Assembly: GCF_001652915.1 (NCBI RefSeq)
Contig: NZ_BBQI01000132.1
Span: forward strand, 1 to 64,000
Length of the DNA stretch: 64,000 bases
From: Cupriavidus sp. D384
Lineage (GTDB): Bacteria; Pseudomonadota; Gammaproteobacteria; Burkholderiales; Burkholderiaceae
Reading direction: 5' to 3'
How positions within the stretch are numbered: the first letter of the stretch is position 1; the number at the start of each line of letters is the position of its first letter. Under the pieces are notes generated by a model. The model was not told the origin of the DNA and ran no database searches. It was given only the letters and a program-made list of their open reading frames with translations. A program made the translations under genes and the position numbers. Shown here piece by piece: positions 43,909 to 52,495 of this stretch.

Positions 43909-46900
43909 TCAGCCCTCCAACGTCGCGGCCAGCACATTGCCGGCGTTCTGCGACTTGGCCGGGCCCGCGTCGAGCGCGGGCAGATCGCGACGCTCGAACA
44001 TGTCGCCCATGGCTACGACGATCTTGCGCGGACCCTGGTAGGGGTCGCGTGCATGGGCCGCCAGCATGTTGTCGAGCATGACCACGTCGCCCTGGCGCCA
44101 GTCGAACCGGACTGCGCAGGCTTCGTACAGGTCGCCGAGCAGCGCCATGGTGGCATCGTCAATGGGGCTGCCGTCGCCAAACGTCACCTGGCGCGGCATG
44201 CGCTCCGGGCCGACGATTTCCAGCAGGTCGCGGCGGACTTCGGCGTCCAGGCAGGCCGTGTGGTGCAGCTGCACCTGGTTGAAGAAGCTGCGCTCACCGG
44301 TGACGGGGTGGGCGATCACGGCCGGGCACAGTTCGCGGGTCTGCAGCGTGTCGGCGTCAAGCCACGTGAAATCGGTGCCCGAGGCGCGCAGGCGCGCTTC
44401 CACGTCGTCACGCGAATCGGTCTTGAAGAAATCTCGCCAGCTGACGTCGAGCTTGTCGTTGAACGTGCGCACGTAGCGCAGCCCCTTGCTTTCGAATTGC
44501 GCGGCCAGTTCGCGCGGCAGGCGGCGGTACATCTCGCGGCAGTCGACGATGGGCGTGGCGCCGCCCACCGGCGACGGCAGCTCGCAGAAGAACCACTGCT
44601 TGCGCGGCCAGCGTGACAGGTGCGCGCTTTCGTTGTGGAACAGGATCATTTCGCGCTCCGGGTACGGCGTGGAGCGGTAGGTGTTGCGGCCGCCTTCCTT
44701 CTTGGGCAGGTCGCCATAGGCGCCGTAGAGGCCCGGCTCGATCGATTCCGCGAACGCTTCGAATTCCTGCGGCGTACGCAGCCCGAAGCCGCGCAGCAGG
44801 ATGCCGCCGTGGCGGCACAGCGTGGCCTCGATGTCGTGGCGATGTGCAAGCGCCCAGGCCACGGGGTCCAGGTCAGGCGATGCGGGCTCGATCACAACGG
44901 GGAAGGTGCGGGCCGGCGCCAGGAACGACGTGCGCACCAGCGATGACGGCGCCGCCGGTTGTGCGGCGTGAGCGGCCTGAGCGGCGAGGGCGGGCTGCCG
45001 GGCGAGCCTGCCCAGTTTTGCGAGCTTGTCGAGTTTGCTGGGGCTGGACACTTGGCTGGAAGTCATGGCGGGCTTGTCGGTGGCGGGTTCGCAAAGGCCG
45101 GCCGGCACATCGAGGCCGGACAGCAGGCAGGCGGGATCGGCTACGGCCTGCGCCAGCACGGCGCCATAGGCGTCGGCCATGCGCTGCACCGTGGCGCGCG
45201 GGAACAGCGCCGTGGCGTACACCCATTCGGCGCGCAGGCCGTCGGGCTGTGGGTTCAGGAACACGGCGAGGTCGAACTTGGCCGCGTGGACCGGCGTAGG
45301 CAGGCGCTGGGCCTGCAGGCCGTGGAACGGGCGGGCATCGGCGGGGGTGTTCTGCAGCACGAACAGCATCTGCACCAGCGGGTGCCACGCGCGTTCGCGC
45401 GGCACACCGGCGGCCTCGACAATGCGCTCGAACGGCAGCGCCTGGTGGTCGAAGGCGGCCAGCGTCTGCGCGCGTACCTGGTCGAGCAGGTCGGCGAACG
45501 ACATCGCGGCGCGGGGCTGTGCCCGCAACGGCAGTACGTTGACGAAGAAGCCGATCAACGCTTCGAGTTCGCGACGCGCGCGGCCCGCCACGTCGATCCC
45601 GACCAGCTGGTCCTCGGCGCCGCCCAGGCGGTGCAGCAGCGCGTGGAACGCGGCCAGCAGCACCATGTAGCGTGTGGCATCGTGGCGGCGCGCCACGGCG
45701 TCGGCCTGCGCCAGCAACGCGGCGGGCAGGTCGCTGTAGCACGCGTCGCCGGTGGCCGAGGCCACGGGGGGGCGGCGGTTCGGCGTGGGCAGCGTAGGCA
45801 GGCGGGGCGCCCCTTCCAGCGCGGCGCTCCAGTAGGCGGTATCGGCCACGCTCTGCGCGTGGTCTTCGGTGTGCTGGTGCTGCGCGTAGTCAGCGTACTG
45901 CACGGGCAGCGGCGTCAGGTCGGCAGGTTGGCCCGTGCAGGAGGCGTTGTAGCCGGCGGCCAGCGTATCGAGCAGGATGCCGATGGACCATCCGTCGCCG
46001 ACGATATGGTGCAGCGTGACCAGCAACGCGTGATCATCATCGGCCAGCCGTACCAGCCGGGCGCGCAGCAGCGGCGCATGGGCCAGGTCGAACGGCTCGC
46101 GTGCCTGCACGTCGGCCAGTTCGCGCAGCGCGGCTTCGCGTGCGGTGGCGTTCAGCGCGGCAAGGTCGCTGCGCGGCAGGTCGATGGTAATGCTGTCGGC
46201 GATGCTGGCATACGGCGCGCCGTGGGCATCGGCCGGATAGGCGGTGCGCAGGATCTCGTGGCGGGCCACCAGCGCGGCAAGACTGGCCTGCAGCGCCGCG
46301 AAGTCGAGCGTGCCGTGCAGGCGCAGGCCGCCGGCCATGTTGTAGGTCCAGCGGTCGGTCGGCGCGGCGATGCGGTCGGCCAGCCAGAGCCGGTGCTGGG
46401 CCGGCGCCAGAGCCATTTGAGCCGTGCGCGGGGCCGTGGCGATGGCCGGCATCGACGGCGCGATGCCGGCCGGTAGTTGTTCGAGCGCGGCGGCGCAGGC
46501 GGCCAGCGTCGGATGGTCGAACGGCAGCCGCATCGGCACGGTGGCGCCGAATTGCTCGCGCAGCCGCGCCACGAGTCGTGCGGCGGTCAGCGAACTACCG
46601 CCGCTGGCGAAAAAATGCGCATGCCGGTCGCCGGGCGCCGTGCCGAGCAGCTCTTGCCACAGCAAGGCGAGCGCGGTTTCGGCATCGCCCTGCGGCGGCT
46701 CGGCGGCCTGTGCGGCCACGCCGCCAGCCGTGGTGCCGCCCACCGTGAACGTGCCGTGCGCCCAGATCGCGCAGGCGTCCAGGCTTTGATCGAGCCACCC
46801 CTGGCGACACGCGCTGCGCTGCAGCTTGCCGCTGGTTGTCTTGGGCAGGCCGCCCGGGTTCAGCAGCAACGCGACGGCCAGCGGTGCGCCGCAGACATTG

Positions 46901-48453
46901 CCGACTGCTTCGGCCAGCGCCTGCACCAGCGCCACGTGGCCCACGCGTTTCTGGTCCGGGCGCGAGATCTCGGCGGCGATGCCGATGGCTTCGCCGTCGG
47001 GCGTCTGGACTGGGAACGCCGCTACGCGGCCAAGGCGCGCGGCGGGCACATGGTGTTCCACGGCACGCTCGATGTCCTGCGGGTAAAGGTTCTGGCCGCG
47101 TACGACGATCAGGTCCTTGCGGCGGCCGGTGATATAGAGCTGGCCATCGCGCAGCAGGCCAAGGTCGCCAGTGCGCAGCCAGGCGTCGCCGTTGCCGCCG
47201 TTGAACGTGGCGGCCGTGGCGTCGGCGTTGCGCCAGTAGCCATGCGTGACGCTGGCGCCGGCCACCTCGATTTCGCCAACCTGGCCGTCGGGCAGGGTGC
47301 AGCCGTCGGCCGTGACAATACGAACGGTGTGCGCACTGCGCGGAAATCCGCAGGCGACCAGTTCCAGGCCGTCTTGTGCCGTTTCGCCGTGGCCCTGCGC
47401 GAGCGCGTTGGCATCGAACGTCGTGCAAAGCATGCCGCTTCCACGCCTGCCGCCAGTGACGAACAGCGTGGCTTCTGCCAGTCCGTAGCATGGATACAGC
47501 GCCTGCTCGCTGAAGCCCGCCGGGGCAAAGCGATCGCGGAACGCGCGCAGCGTGTCGGCGCGCACGGGCTCGGCGCCGGAATAGGCAACCTTCCAGCAGG
47601 ACAGGTCGAGCCCTTCCAGATGGCTGTCGCGCACGCGTTCCACGCAAAGCCGGTACGCGAAATCGGGGCCGCCCGAGACCGTGGCGCGATGGCGGCTGAT
47701 GGCCTGCAGCCAGCGTGCCGGACGCTCCAGGAAGAACTGCGGCGACATCATCACCACGGGCACACCGGTGTACACCGGCTGCAGCAGGCCGCCGATCAGA
47801 CCCATGTCGTGGTAGAGCGGCAGCCAGGTGGCAATCACGTCGTCGGGGCCGATGCCCATGCCGTCCGCGATGGCCACCTCGTTCGCCATCACGTTGCCAT
47901 GGCTGACCATCACGCCCTTGGGCGCGGCGGTGGAGCCCGACGTGTATTGCAGGAAGGCCAGCGTGTCGGGCGTGGCGGCATACGGCTGCCAGCCGTCGGG
48001 GGCCGGTGCGTGAGGGCCATCGGCCAGCACGATGCGGGCGTCGGGGGCGATGGCGCCCAGTGCCTCGGCGTGCAGCGTTGCCTGCGCGGCCGTGGTGATG
48101 ATCAGCGCGGGCTCGGCATCGCTGGCGATGGCGCGCAGGCGTGCCACTTGCGCGGAGCGCACGGCGCCGGGCTCGAAGGCCGGCACGGCGGTCAGTCCCG
48201 CATACAGGCAGGCAAAGAACGCGGTGACATAGTCGATACCGCTGTCCATCAGCAGCAGCGCGCGCCCTGCCGGTGCGGCGGTGCGGGCGAGTTCAGCCGC
48301 CAGGTTGCGCACGCGGGCGTGCAGGGCGGCGTAGTCGTAGCGGGTTTCGCCGGTGGCGTCGATGATGATCAGCGCCGTGTCGCCGGCACGCTGCGCGGCC
48401 AGACGGCCGAGGTGGGCCACCAGCGTGGCCGGGACGTTCGGATCGGACTGCAT
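43909..48453 (-). CDS. FAAL-ACP-C-(SyrP/TauD-like hydroxylase) starter NRPS
   Basis: 1514 residues starting lipopeptide synthesis. The fatty acyl-AMP ligase domain (1-560) has QYTSGSTAAPKG at 169-180. ACP serine is in ASGGSSLTAA (about 617). The condensation domain (about 681-1110) has an intact HHIVGDG (about 816) and joins the acyl chain to the next residue. A low-complexity Ala/Lys/Leu linker leads to a Fe(II)/2-oxoglutarate dioxygenase domain (about 1176-1500). Its facial triad is HNE (about 1273) and a distal His in LAAHARD (about 1466), followed by an Arg in GPRKIVV. The hydroxylase probably converts PCP-bound Asp on the next protein to beta-hydroxy-Asp. Confidence 0.92.
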   Translation of the reverse strand: MQSDPNVPATLVAHLGRLAAQRAGDTALIIIDATGETRYDYAALHARVRNLAAELARTAAPAGRALLLMDSGIDYVTAFFACLYAGLTAVPAFEPGAVRSAQVARLRAIASDAEPALIITTAAQATLHAEALGAIAPDARIVLADGPHAPAPDGWQPYAATPDTLAFLQYTSGSTAAPKGVMVSHGNVMANEVAIADGMGIGPDDVIATWLPLYHDMGLIGGLLQPVYTGVPVVMMSPQFFLERPARWLQAISRHRATVSGGPDFAYRLCVERVRDSHLEGLDLSCWKVAYSGAEPVRADTLRAFRDRFAPAGFSEQALYPCYGLAEATLFVTGGRRGSGMLCTTFDANALAQGHGETAQDGLELVACGFPRSAHTVRIVTADGCTLPDGQVGEIEVAGASVTHGYWRNADATAATFNGGNGDAWLRTGDLGLLRDGQLYITGRRKDLIVVRGQNLYPQDIERAVEHHVPAARLGRVAAFPVQTPDGEAIGIAAEISRPDQKRVGHVALVQALAEAVGNVCGAPLAVALLLNPGGLPKTTSGKLQRSACRQGWLDQSLDACAIWAHGTFTVGGTTAGGVAAQAAEPPQGDAETALALLWQELLGTAPGDRHAHFFASGGSSLTAARLVARLREQFGATVPMRLPFDHPTLAACAAALEQLPAGIAPSMPAIATAPRTAQMALAPAQHRLWLADRIAAPTDRWTYNMAGGLRLHGTLDFAALQASLAALVARHEILRTAYPADAHGAPYASIADSITIDLPRSDLAALNATAREAALRELADVQAREPFDLAHAPLLRARLVRLADDDHALLVTLHHIVGDGWSIGILLDTLAAGYNASCTGQPADLTPLPVQYADYAQHQHTEDHAQSVADTAYWSAALEGAPRLPTLPTPNRRPPVASATGDACYSDLPAALLAQADAVARRHDATRYMVLLAAFHALLHRLGGAEDQLVGIDVAGRARRELEALIGFFVNVLPLRAQPRAAMSFADLLDQVRAQTLAAFDHQALPFERIVEAAGVPRERAWHPLVQMLFVLQNTPADARPFHGLQAQRLPTPVHAAKFDLAVFLNPQPDGLRAEWVYATALFPRATVQRMADAYGAVLAQAVADPACLLSGLDVPAGLCEPATDKPAMTSSQVSSPSKLDKLAKLGRLARQPALAAQAAHAAQPAAPSSLVRTSFLAPARTFPVVIEPASPDLDPVAWALAHRHDIEATLCRHGGILLRGFGLRTPQEFEAFAESIEPGLYGAYGDLPKKEGGRNTYRSTPYPEREMILFHNESAHLSRWPRKQWFFCELPSPVGGATPIVDCREMYRRLPRELAAQFESKGLRYVRTFNDKLDVSWRDFFKTDSRDDVEARLRASGTDFTWLDADTLQTRELCPAVIAHPVTGERSFFNQVQLHHTACLDAEVRRDLLEIVGPERMPRQVTFGDGSPIDDATMALLGDLYEACAVRFDWRQGDVVMLDNMLAAHARDPYQGPRKIVVAMGDMFERRDLPALDAGPAKSQNAGNVLAATLEG

Positions 48454-48507
48454 TGGAATCGGCTTTCCAGGAAGACGGTTGGCGGTGGAGGCGGTGTGGC
48501 GCGCGGG

Positions 48508-49251
48508 TCAGGCCGGCGCGGGAACGGGGGCGGTGGACGGCGAGGGCAGGCGAGGCAGGGTCAGGCAGGCGACGAGGCTGCGCACCACATCGGCCTGGCT
48601 GTCGTGCACGAAAAAATGCCCGCCCGCGAACCATTCAAGCGAGTAGCCCGCATGCGTCTCGGCGGCCCAGGCGTGCAGGTCGGGCGGGGCGATCGGATCG
48701 TCATGGCCGGCGAATACATGCAGCGGAATGGGCAGTGGTGCGACGTCCACGCGGCGGAAGCTCTCGCAGACGCGGTAGTCCGCGTCGAGCACGTCCAGCG
48801 TCAGGCGCAGCAGTTCGGCATCGGCAAACACGGCCTCCGGCGTGCCGCCGTGGCGGCGCAGGTCGGCCACCAGCGCCGCGTCGCCGCGCAATGCGGCCAG
48901 CCGTTGCGGATCACGCCGGCTGGGCGCGGCGCTGCCCGATACGATCAGCCGCTGCGGCAACGGCAGGCCGCGCTCGCGCAGCAGATGGCAGACGCGCCAG
49001 CCGAGCAGGCCGCCCATGCTGTGGCCAAAGATCGCGTACGGCATGTCGGCCAGCTTGTCGGCCAGCATGTCGGTCATTTCGGCGGCCAGCGGCTCGAAGT
49101 CGCGCAGGAGCGGCTCGTCAAGCCGCGCGCCGCGGCCCGGGGGCTCCAGCGCGATCAGCTCGACACCGACCGGCAGCAGGCGGCGCCAGCGCAGGTATGC
49201 CATGGCACTGGCTCCGGCATGGGGCAGGCAGAACAGTTGCAGCGCGGGCAT
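48508..49251 (-). CDS. Type II thioesterase
   Basis: 247-residue stand-alone editing thioesterase that removes mis-primed groups from carrier domains. It begins with the typical LFCLPHAGASAMAYLRW. The nucleophile elbow is GHSMGGLLGW, the Asp is in FAGHDDPI and the His in AGGHFFVHD. I chose ATG 49251, two bases after the mbtH stop; the frame extends to 49344 over mbtH without homology. Its place between mbtH and the FAAL-NRPS gene supports a siderophore role. Confidence 0.92.
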   Translation of the reverse strand: MPALQLFCLPHAGASAMAYLRWRRLLPVGVELIALEPPGRGARLDEPLLRDFEPLAAEMTDMLADKLADMPYAIFGHSMGGLLGWRVCHLLRERGLPLPQRLIVSGSAAPSRRDPQRLAALRGDAALVADLRRHGGTPEAVFADAELLRLTLDVLDADYRVCESFRRVDVAPLPIPLHVFAGHDDPIAPPDLHAWAAETHAGYSLEWFAGGHFFVHDSQADVVRSLVACLTLPRLPSPSTAPVPAPA

Positions 49252-49253
49252 GG

Positions 49254-49475
49254 TCAGGCATCCGCCCGCGTTGGCTCCTCCATGAATCGACGCAGGCTCA
49301 GCGGGCGCATGTCGGTCCAGACGCGTTCGATATGGTCCAGGCAAGCTTGCTTGTTGCCGCTGAAGCCGGCCATGCGCCAGCCGCCGGGCACGGGCTTGTA
49401 GTTGGGCCAGATCGAGTACTGCTCTTCGTGGTTGACGAGAACCAGGAACGTGGCGTCGTCGCGGTCGAAACTCAT
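49254..49475 (-). CDS. MbtH-like NRPS activator
   Basis: 73-residue chaperone that binds and activates adenylation domains. It contains the family signature: NHEEQYSIWP, GW, G and the C-terminal WTDMRPLSLR. I chose ATG 49475, preceded by GGGAG. First gene of the biosynthetic operon that runs through to the terminal NRPS at 28653, all minus strand with tiny gaps. Confidence 0.95.
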   Translation of the reverse strand: MSFDRDDATFLVLVNHEEQYSIWPNYKPVPGGWRMAGFSGNKQACLDHIERVWTDMRPLSLRRFMEEPTRADA

Positions 49476-49542
49476 GAAAGGCTCCCTTTCGGTACGGGTG
49501 GTGTCTGGCGCCACGAAAACTTGGTGGTGCATCACCCTGTTC

Positions 49543-49567
49543 GACGAAAGGGGCCGGGGATTATTTA
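49543..49567 (-). promoter_or_regulatory. Iron-starvation sigma promoter of the NRPS operon
   Basis: On the minus strand TAAA (49567-49564), 17 bp, then CGTC (49546-49543), an exact match to the PvdS/OrbS-type pattern. Initiation is expected about 60 bases upstream of the mbtH start. It would drive over 20 kb of biosynthetic genes. Confidence 0.65.
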
Positions 49568-49650
49568 GTGGCGGGGCGGCAAGGCCGGCGGCGGGTGTCG
49601 CCGGAGGGTGCGGTAAGTGCCTGATTCCTATGGCTGGATGCCGCCGGGCG

Positions 49651-49908
49651 TCATGGCGTGATGGTTATCTTGAGCACGCCGTCGCGCTGGTTGGCAAAGA
49701 GGTCGTAGGCGGCTTCGATGTCGGCCAGCCTGTATTGATGGGTGACCAGCGGCGCCAGGCCCACGCGATGCGTTTCGATCACGTTCATCAGCCGGCGCAT
49801 GCGTTCCTTGCTGCCCGGGCACAGCGACGTGACGATGCGATAGTCGCCCAGCCCGGCCGCGATGGGCTTTAGCGTAATGCGCGGGTCGGTGGATGAAACC
49901 CCCGCCGA
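49651..49908 (-). pseudogene. Zinc-dependent alcohol dehydrogenase, C-terminal remnant
   Basis: About 86 codons read VSSTDPRITLKPIAAGLGDY, then CPGSKERMRRLMNVIETHRV and a C-terminus DLFANQRDGVLKITITP. This is the last quarter of a medium-chain alcohol dehydrogenase. The upstream catalytic and zinc-binding parts and most of the Rossmann domain are missing. The frame reaches 49944 only by chance, and no start is credible. It follows the siderophore operon promoter and marks its border. Confidence 0.7.
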
Positions 49909-49958
49909 CCGAATAGATAGTCTGGACAGACGGCGATACACCATCGATATCCGGGGCC

Positions 49959-49982
49959 GTCAGTGTCAGTGTCAGTGTCAGT
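49959..49982. repeat. Hexanucleotide tandem repeat (GTCAGT)4
   Basis: Four perfect copies of GTCAGT in intergenic DNA between the dehydrogenase remnant and the YecA-like gene. Too short for a CRISPR or an iteron array. Confidence 0.9.
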
Positions 49983-50062
49983 GCGTTAGGGCGATCGGGC
50001 AGAGGTGTCTGGAGATAACGAATGTCTTCCGAAGCGTTGAACGCCGAGAACCCGCTTTGCCC

Positions 50063-50863
50063 TTATCCCCCGTGGCACTTTTTGAACTTCTTGCCGCTGC
50101 CGCAAGGGCAAGGGTCGTTGCGGCCGGGCTGGTCTCCCTTCACCACGGCCTCCACGCGCGGGCCCAGGCTCTTCCAGATCTGGCGCAGGTCGTAGACAGC
50201 CCAGATCGCCTCGCCGAAGGCTTCCAAGCGCGCCTGGCTGGTGCTGGGCGGGCCATCCTCGCTGTACATGCAGACCTCGGGCTCGCCGGTGTCGTCCTCG
50301 GTCAGGGCGACGATGCTGTCGAGCGCGTCGTCCAGCCACTGGGCTACCTCCTTGTCGCGCGGGGCGGCCCATTCCTCGGGCCAGTTCTCCACCACGAACA
50401 TGAACCCCAGCGCCCACACCTGGCCAAACGAGGGGATTTCCCGCCCGTCCATCTCGGCGCGTTCTTCCTCGGGCAGGCTCAGGATGGCGCCGCGAATGTC
50501 CATGGCCTCGGGATGGAAGGTGCGTTCGTCCTCGAGCGTCTCCACGGGCTGGTCGAGCCGGTGCTCCACCTCGTTCCATCGGCGCTGCCACAGCTCCATA
50601 AAGCGGGTCTGCTGGGCCGCTTCATGGAATGCGGGCAGCAACGGCAGCGGGCTGCCCTCTGCCACGTCGAGCGCCGCGCCGTCGCCCAGCAGCATGGGCA
50701 GGTAGTCGGCAGCGGGGATGCGGCGGCGCGTGCAAACCAAGGCCGTGAGAAAGCCGTCGCAGAACTCCCATTGCGGGATTTCCTCGGCGCGCTGGCGCAG
50801 GTCGTCCAGCAGATCGTCAAGCTCGTGGAGTTCGTCGGGCGTCAGGGCGGTGGCTTCGGTCAT
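50063..50863 (-). CDS. UPF0149/YecA-family protein with SEC-C zinc motif
   Basis: 266-residue protein. The UPF0149 domain occupies about 10-200 (LDDLLDDL...EFCDGFLTALVC at the start). The C-terminus is a SEC-C metal-binding motif: PGRNDPCPCGSGKKFKKCHG, with ligands C-x-C-x8-C-H as in SecA. Such proteins bind zinc and may associate with ribosomes or SecB. ATG 50863 matches the family N-terminus (TPDELHELDDLL); the frame extends to 51016. A solitary housekeeping-type gene. Confidence 0.88.
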   Translation of the reverse strand: MTEATALTPDELHELDDLLDDLRQRAEEIPQWEFCDGFLTALVCTRRRIPAADYLPMLLGDGAALDVAEGSPLPLLPAFHEAAQQTRFMELWQRRWNEVEHRLDQPVETLEDERTFHPEAMDIRGAILSLPEEERAEMDGREIPSFGQVWALGFMFVVENWPEEWAAPRDKEVAQWLDDALDSIVALTEDDTGEPEVCMYSEDGPPSTSQARLEAFGEAIWAVYDLRQIWKSLGPRVEAVVKGDQPGRNDPCPCGSGKKFKKCHGG

Positions 50864-51012
50864 GGTGCGGGTTCTCGCGGTGCTGGGTGGGGATGATGCG
50901 CTGGACGCATCGCCGCGAAGTATAGCGCTGGCCCTTGCAGAAGTGGGGCGTGCGGCCTCCAAGGAGCCCGCCGCGCTATGCCTCCTGGAAGGCTTTCTCG
51001 CGCTTGGCCTAA

Positions 51013-52023
51013 TCAAACGGCCGCCGGCAGCGACTTCCCGTCAGGGGCAATGCGTCCCGCCAACGGTCCGACCGCAATCGCGATTTTTCCCTGTAGGCCA
51101 TTGTTGGCACTCTCGAGTCTGGCGTGAGCCAAGGGGATGTCGGCGAGGGCGTAGACAGCGCCTACGTGCGGCCGCAGTTGGCCGCGCTCGACCAACGCGC
51201 TCAGTTCATCCAGCTTGCCGCGGTTCTGCCGTGTGAACACGAAGTGGTAGCTCGCGTTCTTGCCCCATGCCTGTATCACGTTCTGTGGCTGCGCGGTATC
51301 GACGATCGTGACAACGCGGCCCAGTTGGGCAAGGGCGTCGGGGCTGCGGGACAGCGTGTTACCGCCGATGGTGTCCAACACAACATCCACGCCACGGCCG
51401 CCTGTTTCGCGCAGGATCGCGTCGACGTAGTCCTCTTTCCGGTAGTCAATGGCCACGTCGGCGCCCATGCGTCTTGCGAACGCAAAGTTGGCGTCGCGCA
51501 CGGTCGTGAACACTCTGGCTCCCATCGCTTTCGCGACCTGGATCGCAATATGGCCGACGCCGCCCGCGCCCCCGTGGATCAGGATGCTTTCTCCCACGCG
51601 TAGCGCTGCACGTGCAACCAGCGCTTCCCAAACCGTTCCGCCCGCGAGGCTCAAGCTTGCCGCTTCGACGTGGCTCAGGGACGCGGGCTTCTTCGCTACG
51701 ATGTGCTCGGATGCAACGTGGTATTCGGCATAGCTTCCCCGGCCTTCGAAGATCGGCGGGGTGTACCAGACTTCGTCTCCTGGCAGGAAGGCTGTCACGC
51801 CAGGGCCGATTGCTTCGACGACGCCAGAGACGTCATGGCCGGTGATGGCAGGCAGTGGCACGAGGTCAGCGTAGTCGCCACGCCGGACCTGGTAGTCCAG
51901 TGGATTGAGCGACGTGGCCTCGACCCGGACCAGGACTTGTCCCGCCTGAGGCGCGGGCTTCGGCACGTCGCAAAGTTCGAACGCGTCGGGGCCGCCGAAT
52001 GTTTTCAGTACCAGTGCTTTCAT
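51013..52023 (-). CDS. NADPH:quinone oxidoreductase-like medium-chain dehydrogenase
   Basis: 336-residue zinc-independent MDR enzyme. It contains the GroES-like N-terminal domain (NPLDYQVRRGDY, GHDVSGVVEAIG) and the nucleotide-binding motif IHGGAGGVGHIAIQVAKAMGA (about residues 145-165). This fits quinone or enone reduction with NADPH. The start at 52023 has GGAGA upstream. Transcribed from a short promoter region bearing the same inverted motif found upstream of the adjacent ArsR-type gene. Confidence 0.88.
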   Translation of the reverse strand: MKALVLKTFGGPDAFELCDVPKPAPQAGQVLVRVEATSLNPLDYQVRRGDYADLVPLPAITGHDVSGVVEAIGPGVTAFLPGDEVWYTPPIFEGRGSYAEYHVASEHIVAKKPASLSHVEAASLSLAGGTVWEALVARAALRVGESILIHGGAGGVGHIAIQVAKAMGARVFTTVRDANFAFARRMGADVAIDYRKEDYVDAILRETGGRGVDVVLDTIGGNTLSRSPDALAQLGRVVTIVDTAQPQNVIQAWGKNASYHFVFTRQNRGKLDELSALVERGQLRPHVGAVYALADIPLAHARLESANNGLQGKIAIAVGPLAGRIAPDGKSLPAAV

Positions 52024-52055
52024 TGCGAACCATCTCCAATTCGTTTCGGTAAAAA

Positions 52056-52085
52056 GGGATATCGGGAAATATCGATATATCGGGA
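52056..52085. promoter_or_regulatory. Operator cluster upstream of the quinone reductase gene
   Basis: Three overlapping ATATCG-based motifs: ATATCGGGAAAT, ATATCGAT and ATATCGGG. Related to the dyad ATATCGG/CCGATAT upstream of the ArsR-type gene, so it is probably the site where that repressor controls the reductase. Confidence 0.65.
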
Positions 52086-52092
52086 CAAAAAA

Positions 52093-52395
52093 TTACAGCT
52101 CCTTCCCAATCAACTGGGCGAGGGCATTGATGGCAGCTTCGTTTCGCTTGTAGTAGGTCCACTGCCCAATGCGCTGGACGTCGACCAGCCCCGCGCGTTG
52201 GAGGGTCGCAAGGTAATCCGACACCGTCGATTGCGACAGTCCGACACCTTCCTGAATGCTGCTCACGCAAACGCCCACCGTGTGAACGTCGCCCTCGTCC
52301 TGGGGCGGGAAGTTCTTCACGGGATCTTTCAAGCCGCGCAAAATCTCGAGGCGAGTGCGGTTCGAGAGCGCTTTGAAAATTTCGAGCAAGTCCAT
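52093..52395 (-). CDS. ArsR-family winged-helix repressor
   Basis: 100-residue regulator. It starts MDLLEIFKALSNRTRLEIL, and the recognition helix is in GLSQSTVSDYLATLQRAGLV, followed by the wing VQRIGQWTYYKRNE. Cys in VGVCVSSIQE could be a redox or thiol sensor; there is no CxC metal-binding pair. It lies just upstream of the reductase gene in the same direction, with matching operators before both genes (52056-52085, 52405-52424), which suggests autoregulation and control of the reductase in response to electrophiles or quinones. Confidence 0.9.
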   Translation of the reverse strand: MDLLEIFKALSNRTRLEILRGLKDPVKNFPPQDEGDVHTVGVCVSSIQEGVGLSQSTVSDYLATLQRAGLVDVQRIGQWTYYKRNEAAINALAQLIGKEL

Positions 52396-52404
52396 GCGGG
52401 CAGT

Positions 52405-52424
52405 ATATCGGCATTTCCCGATAT
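52405..52424. promoter_or_regulatory. Operator dyad upstream of the ArsR-type gene
   Basis: Arms ATATCGG and CCGATAT within a 20-bp dyad, 10 bases upstream of the start codon. The motif matches the elements upstream of the reductase gene. Confidence 0.65.
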
Positions 52425-52495
52425 GTCAATGTGCGGTGCCGTTTCGATGCGTAACGCGGGGCTGACGCCCCGCCTTTGATCTATTCACCTCTGCT

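Noticed and set aside
28680..49400. Many long open frames on the plus strand opposite the NRPS genes
   Set aside because: Shadows of the synthetase genes, with no recognisable domains and biased composition.
49959..49982. GTCAGT repeat as a CRISPR or iteron array
   Set aside because: Only 24 bases, no spacers, no cas or rep gene nearby.
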